Assembly (NCBI GenBank): GCA_003153875.1
Contig: PMBY01000326.1
Location: 4,982 to 20,166, forward strand
DNA: 15,185 nucleotides
Origin: Myxococcales bacterium
Lineage (GTDB): Bacteria; Myxococcota; Polyangia; Fen-1088
Direction of reading: 5' to 3'
Shown: positions 6,825 through 12,154 of the stretch, piece after piece
Position numbering within the stretch: position 1 is the stretch's first letter
Layout: the number at the start of each line of letters is the position of its first letter
Made by a program: the position numbers and the translations under genes
The notes under the pieces: model-generated
Seen by the model: the letters and a program-made list of their open reading frames with translations, nothing else
What the model was told of the DNA's origin: nothing
Database searches by the model: none

Positions 6825-9800
6825 GTGGCACGGGACACCCGCCTCTCACGGGTCGCCGATGCCTGCGCCCTGCTCACGGCCACCATTGGGCTGCTGGTAG
6901 CCGTCGGTTGGGGGCTGGACATCGACTCCCTCAAGCGGGTGCTGCCGGGCCTCGCGGCGATGAAATTCAATACCGCCCTCGCCTTCGTGCTGGCCGGAGC
7001 GGGGCTCTGGTGGCGCAAGCGGCGCTCCTTGAGGCTCGCGCTGGGAGCTCTCGTGGCATTGCTTGGTGCCCTGTCGCTGGTCGAGTACCTCGCGGGGCAG
7101 AGCTTCGGAATCGATCAGATTCTCGTACGCGATATCGTGGCTGCGCCGGAGTCCGCTTTTCCACCGGGACGGATGGCACCATCCACTGCGCTGTGCTTTC
7201 TATCGCTCGGGGTCGCGTTGATCGGCATCTCCGATATGGGAAGGCGCATCGGCTCCGCCGTCGAGTTGCTCGCACTCGTCGCCACTGTTATCGGTGCCGT
7301 GTCGCTGATTGCCTTTCCCACCGGGGCAGTCTACTTGCGACAGTGGCCCGGCTTCGTCAGCATGGCTCTGCACACGGCCGCCGCGTTTGTCGCGCTGGGG
7401 GTCGGCATCCTGTGCGCTGCCGAGGGCATGGTGGTGAGGAGCCTGGGCCTGCGAGGCACGGGTCGCGTGCTGTGGGTCGGCTTCGGCGTGCTCACCTGCC
7501 TGCTGGCCACCGTGGGCATCGTGTTCTCGGTCAACGTGCAGACGTTGGCTGACGATGTGCACGCCCAGGCAAACGTCGCCCGCCCTCGCAAAGAGGCAAC
7601 CCTCGAACTGGCCAATCACGTTCTCGGCTACGGCCAGGCGGTCCGTCTGGCGGTGGCTGGCGACACCCAAGCCCGGCAAACGGCGTCGCAAGAGGTCATC
7701 GATCTCGACCGCCACCTCGCCGAGTACGGGGCTCTTGCCACCACCCTACGCGAGCGAGAGCTGGCAGCGTCTTTCGCAGGCCAGTGGCACGAGGTTCACA
7801 CCCTGGGCGCGGCGCTGCTGGAGGCCAAAATCCAGGCGGGCCCGCAGGAACAGGCGCGCTTCGCCTCCCTGCGCATGCGGCTGCAGAAACTGGTCAAGGA
7901 GGAGATGAGCATCGAGGCCGTTGATAACTTCGAGGCCCGCAGGACCGCCACCCTCCGCGCCCTCGAGACCAGCAGCCACTTGCCATTGCTGCTTCTCGTG
8001 GTCGGCGTGCTCCTCTCCTTGCTGACCAGCGGGGTCGTGGCTCGCGCTGTCTCGAAGCAGGAGCAGACCGTGCGCGACCAGCGCGAGTGGCTGCGCGTGA
8101 CGCTTTCTAGTATCGGCGACGGGGTAATCGCCTGCGACACCCAACGCCGGATCACCTTCATCAATCCCGTGGCCGAATCGCTCACCGGCTGGAAGACCGA
8201 AGAGGCTCTCGGACAACCGATCACGACCATCCTCCAGTTGATCAACGAGAAAACCCACGAGCAAGCAGGAGACATCGCCGAGCAGGTCTTGCGCGAGGGA
8301 CGGATTGTCGCCTTGGCCAACCACACTGCTTTGCTCACCCGCGACGGTCGCGAGATCCCGATTGAGGACAGCGCGGCGCCAATTGGCGATGAGCTGGGCC
8401 AGGTGACTGGTGCGGTGCTGGTGTTTCACGACGTGACGGGGCGGCGACGGGAGATTGACCAGTTGAAGGAGAGCGAGGCTCGCCTGCGCTTGCTGTCCGG
8501 CACGGCCGGTCGGCTGCTCGCGGCCGACAATCCCCAGACCGTAGTCAACGAACTCTGTCAAGCGGTGATGGACCACTTGGACTGCCAGGCCTTCTTCAAC
8601 TTCCTCGCCGACGAATCTACCGGCCGGCTGCGGCTGAATGCCTGCGCAGGAATCCCCGACGAGGAAGTTCGCAAACTCCAATGGCTCGATTATGGCGTGG
8701 CAGTGTGCGGCTGCGTGGCGCGAGACAAGCAGCGGATGATTGCCGAGGATATCCTCAATACCTCGGACCGCCGCACCGACCTGGTCAAGTCCTACGGAAT
8801 CCAGGCCTACTGCTGCCATCCGCTGCTGGTCCAGGGACAGCTCATCGGTACCCTGTCGTTTGGGACCAGGACTCGGGCCCACTTCAGCACGGACGACGTG
8901 GAGACCATGCACACAGTCGCCGACCAGGTCGCCACGGCCATGGAGCGCATGCAGGCACAGGCGGCCTTGCGTGCGGCCAACCAGCAACTGGTGGAGGCCG
9001 ACCAGCGCAAGAACCACTTCTTGGCCGTGCTCTCGCATGAACTGCGCAACCCGCTGGCGCCCATTCGAAACAGTCTCTACATCCTCGATCGCGCAGCACC
9101 GGGCAGCGATCAGGCGCGCCGCGCGCAGACGGTCATCGACCGCCAAGTCGGACACTTGTCGCATCTCGTGGATGACCTCCTCGACCTGACCCGCATCTCG
9201 CGCAACAAGATCCGACTCGAGTGTCAGTTGCTAGAACTCAATGATCTGGTACGCCGGACCGTCGAGGACCACCGCCCGATCTTCGAAAAAGGCGAAACCC
9301 AGCTCGAGGTCAGACTCGGGCCTGAGCGCGTGACAGTGAACGCCGACGGGACGCGCCTCGCACAAGTGATCGGAAACCTGCTGCAAAACGCGGCGAAGTT
9401 CACTGGCAAAGGCGGACGCGCCACCGTGTCCACATCCGTCGATCCAGCGAAACCGCAAGTCCTTGTGCGCGTCTCGGATACCGGAGCCGGCATACCGTCC
9501 GAGTTGCTTGGCCGTCTCTTCCAGCCCTTCATGCAGGCAGACACCACCCTGGATCGAAGCAAGGGCGGGCTGGGTCTGGGACTGGCGCTGGTCAAGGGGC
9601 TGGTCGAACTGCACGGCGGGGATGTCTGCGCGTACAGCGAGGGGCTGGGCAAGGGTGCCGAGTTCGTCGTGCGCCTGCCGCTTGCCATCGAGGGTGTCGT
9701 CGCCCCCGAAACCAGCCGCGGCGGCGCCCACCGCGCCGGCCGTCGCGTGCTCATCATAGAGGACAACATCGACGCAGCTGACAGCCTGCGCGAAGCACTC

Positions 9801-10178
9801 GAACTTGGCGAGCACGAAGTTGCGGTGGCGTACAACGGGCCTGACGGTCTCGCCCGGGCTTGTGCGTTCCGACCCGAGGTCGTGCTGTGCGACATCGGTC
9901 TGCCTGGCATGGACGGCTTCGAAGTTGCGCGCGCCTTCCGGGCCGACCCGGCGCTCAAGGGCGCGTTCCTCGTGGCCTTGAGCGGCTACGCGCTACCCGA
10001 GGATCTGCAACGGGCCTCCCAGGCTGGCTTCGAGCGCCACCTCGCCAAGCCGCCCAGCCTTGAGAAGCTGGAGCAGATGCTAGAGAACTTAGACCCGGCT
10101 CCGGCTTGCGACGATCCCCCCGGCGCGGACCGACGCCTGCATGAGGAAGCGCCCGCGCACTTGCGGCCTGCCGAATAG
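6825..10178 (+). CDS. Hybrid sensor histidine kinase (membrane sensor, PAS, GAF, HisKA, HATPase, receiver)
   Basis: The product has 1117 residues from GTG 6825, which has GGGAGG at 6813-6818; the upstream in-frame TTG 6795 has no ribosome binding site. Domains in order: several hydrophobic helices (about residues 10-235); an extracytoplasmic helical region (about 236-388); a membrane helix (about 391-413); a PAS domain (about 420-540, with FINPVAESLTGW); a GAF domain (about 551-710, with a CGC sequence); the dimerisation and phosphoacceptor domain with His738 in LSHELRNP; the ATP-binding domain (about 839-952, DTGAGIP and GGLGLGLAL); and a receiver (about 974-1085) with phospho-acceptor Asp1023 in CDIGLPGMDG. 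The receiver has no DNA-binding output, so the signal probably passes on by phosphorelay or from an unlinked regulator. No response regulator gene is adjacent. The signal is unknown; oxygen, NO or redox state are possibilities from context only. Confidence 0.93.
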   Translation: MARDTRLSRVADACALLTATIGLLVAVGWGLDIDSLKRVLPGLAAMKFNTALAFVLAGAGLWWRKRRSLRLALGALVALLGALSLVEYLAGQSFGIDQILVRDIVAAPESAFPPGRMAPSTALCFLSLGVALIGISDMGRRIGSAVELLALVATVIGAVSLIAFPTGAVYLRQWPGFVSMALHTAAAFVALGVGILCAAEGMVVRSLGLRGTGRVLWVGFGVLTCLLATVGIVFSVNVQTLADDVHAQANVARPRKEATLELANHVLGYGQAVRLAVAGDTQARQTASQEVIDLDRHLAEYGALATTLRERELAASFAGQWHEVHTLGAALLEAKIQAGPQEQARFASLRMRLQKLVKEEMSIEAVDNFEARRTATLRALETSSHLPLLLLVVGVLLSLLTSGVVARAVSKQEQTVRDQREWLRVTLSSIGDGVIACDTQRRITFINPVAESLTGWKTEEALGQPITTILQLINEKTHEQAGDIAEQVLREGRIVALANHTALLTRDGREIPIEDSAAPIGDELGQVTGAVLVFHDVTGRRREIDQLKESEARLRLLSGTAGRLLAADNPQTVVNELCQAVMDHLDCQAFFNFLADESTGRLRLNACAGIPDEEVRKLQWLDYGVAVCGCVARDKQRMIAEDILNTSDRRTDLVKSYGIQAYCCHPLLVQGQLIGTLSFGTRTRAHFSTDDVETMHTVADQVATAMERMQAQAALRAANQQLVEADQRKNHFLAVLSHELRNPLAPIRNSLYILDRAAPGSDQARRAQTVIDRQVGHLSHLVDDLLDLTRISRNKIRLECQLLELNDLVRRTVEDHRPIFEKGETQLEVRLGPERVTVNADGTRLAQVIGNLLQNAAKFTGKGGRATVSTSVDPAKPQVLVRVSDTGAGIPSELLGRLFQPFMQADTTLDRSKGGLGLGLALVKGLVELHGGDVCAYSEGLGKGAEFVVRLPLAIEGVVAPETSRGGAHRAGRRVLIIEDNIDAADSLREALELGEHEVAVAYNGPDGLARACAFRPEVVLCDIGLPGMDGFEVARAFRADPALKGAFLVALSGYALPEDLQRASQAGFERHLAKPPSLEKLEQMLENLDPAPACDDPPGADRRLHEEAPAHLRPAE

Positions 10179-10190
10179 GCAGCTCCGCAG

Positions 10191-10242
10191 CCTCCGCGCC
10201 TCTGTGGTTGGATCCCGTTGTTCACCACAAAGGACGCGGAGG
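10191..10242. repeat. Imperfect inverted repeat between convergent genes, likely bidirectional terminator or dispersed repeat
   Basis: The left arm 10191-10208 and the right arm 10224-10242 are near-perfect inverted complements (CCTCCGCG shared exactly, then CTCTGTGGT against CCTTTGTGGT), with a 15-base loop. It lies 12 bases after the kinase stop and 26 bases before the end of the convergent methionine-rich gene, where a terminator for both is expected. There is no T run, so intrinsic termination is unproven. The 'ACCACAAAGGACGCGGAGG' type of arm resembles dispersed intergenic repeats seen in many large genomes. Confidence 0.65.
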
Positions 10243-10268
10243 ACGGGGAAAGGATTCGAGAGGCGGCC

Positions 10269-10733
10269 CTACTTCATCATCTTCTCCATGTTGGCGACCA
10301 TCTTCTGCATCTCCGCGATGATGTCCTTGTGAGCGTCGAGCACCTTCTTGGAGGCCGCCATCAATTCGGGGTCAGCCTTCATCTTGGCCATGTCGTGCGG
10401 CGCTGCCGGCCAGGACGCAGCCTTCTTCATTTCGGCTGCGACCTTCTCCATGCTAGCCGCTATCTGCTTGTGTGTCTTGGCCAGCTCACGCAAGCCCTTG
10501 ACCTCGGCCTGCGAGGCCTTGTCCTTGTTGGCCGACATGAACTTTGCATGAGCCTCCTCCATGTTGGCCACGGACATGGCCCCCACGGCGAGCTTCTCGG
10601 GTATTGCGGCCATGCTGGCCGTCATCTGGCCGCAGGTGGGCGCGGCCGCAGCCATGGCAGGCTGATCGGCGGCGTGAGCAGGAGCGAGCGTCACCAGAGA
10701 CAGAAGTAGAGCGGCAATCAGTGTTGGTTTCAT
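10269..10733 (-). CDS. Exported methionine-rich helical protein of unknown function
   Basis: The product has 154 residues. ATG 10733 is chosen because AGGGGGA lies about 8 bases upstream and a standard signal peptide follows (MKPTLIAALLLSLVTLAPAHA, cleavage likely after Ala21); the longer frame to 10802 lacks these. The mature 133 residues are almost wholly helical-looking, rich in Lys, Ala, Glu and Met: 16 methionines (12 percent), four histidines (62, 88, 113, 135) and one cysteine (34). Methionines cluster at the C-terminus (EMQKMVANMEKMMK). I do not recognise a family. Exported Met/His-rich helical proteins are sometimes copper binders, and a blue-copper gene lies 4 kb away, but low complexity alone could explain the composition. 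It converges on the kinase gene across the inverted repeat at 10191-10242. Confidence 0.82.
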   Translation of the reverse strand: MKPTLIAALLLSLVTLAPAHAADQPAMAAAAPTCGQMTASMAAIPEKLAVGAMSVANMEEAHAKFMSANKDKASQAEVKGLRELAKTHKQIAASMEKVAAEMKKAASWPAAPHDMAKMKADPELMAASKKVLDAHKDIIAEMQKMVANMEKMMK

Positions 10734-11088
10734 CGAGCATTCCCCCTTTTGCTGAGTGGCGGGATGGCACGGACCCTGCCCAAAAGAGCAGATCCGGCGC
10801 ACACCGCGTGTTTGCCGAAGTTGATGCGATACCGAACACCCTCGTTACCGAGTGCGCCCGCAACCCCACGAAATATCTACCATGAAGTGGCTCTTTGGAC
10901 TCGGCCGCGCAGTTCCTGCGCCTGTCCACGCGGCAGGCTCGCGCGATGTCTTGGATCAGCCGCGCAGCGGGACCACCAGAACCGGGCAGCGAGACCCGTG
11001 CAGCACCCGGTCACGCTGCCGAGAACCAGATCTCGCGCTACCAGGATGATACGAGACTACTTGATGCCGGTAGGGTGAAGGTGATGGA
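10734..11088. other. Gene-free stretch between the Met-rich gene and the act operon leader
   Basis: I find no convincing gene here. Short open frames, such as ATG 10882 with 52 codons, lack good ribosome binding sites or recognisable products. TGGCAC at 10765-10770 followed five bases later by CTGC (10776-10779) is a weak sigma-54-like match on the plus strand, about 490 bases before actA. Promoters for the divergent Met-rich gene and the act operon should lie in or near this stretch. Confidence 0.5.
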
Positions 11089-11165
11089 AGCCAGGGGAGA
11101 GGTCTTGAAGCAGAGACTTCAATGTCTTTCCTGCAAAGACGGGCACAAAGCCCTGTGACCTGGCT
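11089..11165 (+). ncRNA. Predicted multi-helix RNA element upstream of actA
   Basis: A 7-bp closing stem (AGCCAGG 11089-11095 with CCTGGCT 11159-11165) encloses three successive hairpins: TTGAAG/CTTCAA (11105-11110, 11117-11122), GTCTTT/AAAGAC (11124-11129, 11135-11140) and GGGC/GCCC (11141-11144, 11150-11153). All four stems are perfectly Watson-Crick, and the last three lie almost end to end. An alternative helix AGGTC (11100-11104) with GACCT (11157-11161) would compete with the closing stem. The element ends 105 bases before the actA start. I do not match it to a known riboswitch, and it lacks the GTTCG T-loop of a tRNA in spite of its 77-base length. It could be a leader regulator or an independent small RNA. 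Confidence 0.4.
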
Positions 11166-11194
11166 CGGTCTTCTGGCATCAAATAGGCCCATTC

Positions 11195-11204
11195 AGCACG
11201 TGCT
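11195..11204. promoter_or_regulatory. Perfect 10-bp palindrome AGCACGTGCT, possible operator
   Basis: AGCACGTGCT is self-complementary and lies 66 bases upstream of the actA start codon. It sits inside a wider inverted pair CGGTCT (11166-11171) and AGACCG (11208-11213). The position suits a dimeric regulator site for the act operon, but no regulator can be named. Confidence 0.3.
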
Positions 11205-11270
11205 ATGAGACCGGGCTGAAGCAGGATCCTTACCACCCCAATCTAGCATAGACTCCGACCCGAGGACCGC

Positions 11271-11834
11271 GTGCATCCACGAGACCGCTTCTGGCGCATA
11301 GTTCTGCCCACCGGCGCACTTGCGGTCTTGTCGACCCTGCTGGCCGTTGGCTACGCCACCGAGCCTGACCGATTCGCGCGAGGCTATTCCCCCAGACAAC
11401 CCATTGCCTTCTCCCACCGGTTGCATGCCGGCGACAACCACGTTCCGTGCCTCTACTGCCACACGGGTGCCGAGCGCTCGCGCCATGCCGGGATCCCCGC
11501 AGTGGAGACCTGCATGAACTGCCACGCGGTCACTCGCACCGACAAACCCGAAGTCCAGCACGTGATCGCGGCCTTCACGGCCAACCAGCCCATTCTGTGG
11601 CAGCGCATCTATACCCTGCCTGACCACGTCTACTTCGACCACCGGCCCCATGTCGGGGCTGGGATCGCCTGCCAGAGTTGCCACGGGGAAGTGCAGACGA
11701 TGGAGCAGGTCTCGCGCGAGATGCTGATGCGCATGGGGGTTTGCCTGGCTTGCCACCGCGACGCGCACGAGGCCGTGCCCGCAGGCTCGAAGATCACGTC
11801 CGGACCCACCAACTGTTTCGCCTGCCACCGATGA
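11271..11834 (+). CDS. actA: Alternative complex III subunit ActA, membrane-anchored pentahaem cytochrome c
   Basis: The product has 187 residues from GTG 11271, with GAGGA at 11262-11266. An uncleaved N-terminal helix (about residues 9-28) anchors the protein with its bulk in the periplasm. Five CxxCH haem motifs are present: Cys60-His64, Cys81-His85, Cys134-His138, Cys158-His162 and Cys182-His186, the last two residues from the end. Further histidines (for example 49, 52, 124, 127) can serve as distal ligands. Five haems, one anchor helix and position directly before an ActB-type gene define ActA of alternative complex III, the quinol:electron-acceptor oxidoreductase that replaces cytochrome bc1 in many bacteria. 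The haems pass electrons from the iron-sulfur subunit towards periplasmic acceptors. It is the first gene of the operon, and the 320 bases before actB hold an unusual repeat block. Confidence 0.93.
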   Translation: MHPRDRFWRIVLPTGALAVLSTLLAVGYATEPDRFARGYSPRQPIAFSHRLHAGDNHVPCLYCHTGAERSRHAGIPAVETCMNCHAVTRTDKPEVQHVIAAFTANQPILWQRIYTLPDHVYFDHRPHVGAGIACQSCHGEVQTMEQVSREMLMRMGVCLACHRDAHEAVPAGSKITSGPTNCFACHR

Positions 11835-11914
11835 AACCAGGCCCAATCAAGATTGTCGGGAGATTCAGGGGCGCGCCGCGGGTCGCGGCTCGCGGCTCGC
11901 GTGAGCGTGGGCGT

Positions 11915-11987
11915 GGGGGTGGGCGTGGGCGAGTTCGTGTGCGGATCGCGGGTCCGGTGGGGGTGGGCGTGAGCGAGTTCGTGTGCG
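11915..11987. repeat. Direct repeat A, two 29-bp copies
   Basis: Copies at 11915-11943 and 11959-11987 are identical except for one base (G against A at copy position 14) and are 44 bases apart start to start. They are built on a degenerate GTGGGC/GTGAGC hexamer that also extends upstream to about 11901. Confidence 0.85.
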
Positions 11988-12037
11988 AGTTGGGGGTCGC
12001 CGAATGCGATATGCCTTCGCTGTGTCGCTGGCCGCGC

Positions 12038-12116
12038 TCGTTCACGCTACCGCTCACGCACACGCAAGCCGCCCACTCCAGCCGCTGGTCGCTCACGCTA
12101 CCGCTCACGCACACGC
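12038..12116. repeat. Direct repeat B, two 28-bp copies, inverted relative to repeat A
   Basis: Copies at 12038-12065 and 12089-12116 differ at one base (T against C at copy position 4), the last 24 bases being identical. The reverse complement of B shares GCGTGAGCG, CGTG and GCGA in register with repeat A (17 of 22 bases over the core), so A and B could pair into a large stem-loop in the transcript. Confidence 0.8.
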
Positions 12117-12154
12117 GGCCAGCCGTTCGCCTTCCCCCGATTCCGTGAACCTCC

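Larger units (their letters stand above)
11835..12154. other. 320-base actA-actB spacer containing the repeat block, no gene
   Basis: This gap is unusually long for an operon whose next junction overlaps. It carries no supported gene; the open frames across it read low-complexity Gly-Val or His-Ala sequence from the repeats. The direct and inverted repeats at 11915-12116 fill most of it. The last 38 bases before the actB ATG contain no Shine-Dalgarno sequence; instead CCTCC directly precedes the ATG. Confidence 0.6.

Noticed and set aside
7746..9164. A 472-codon open frame on the minus strand inside the kinase gene
   Set aside because: Antisense shadow of a strongly conserved multi-domain kinase; no recognisable domain or start signal.
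10852..11049. Small protein gene (start 10852 or 10882) before actA
   Set aside because: No clear ribosome binding site, no recognisable product and arginine/proline-rich shadow-like composition.
11089..11165. tRNA gene
   Set aside because: It is 77 bases with a perfect 7-bp end stem, but it lacks the GTTCG T-loop and a D-arm, and the inner hairpins do not fit a cloverleaf.
11120..11170. GEMM-type c-di-GMP riboswitch
   Set aside because: GGGCACAAAGCCC only superficially resembles the GEMM core; the conserved receptor sequences and tetraloop are missing.
11915..12116. CRISPR array
   Set aside because: Only two copies of each repeat, spacers of 15-23 bases, one pair inverted to the other, a simple hexamer base and no cas genes.
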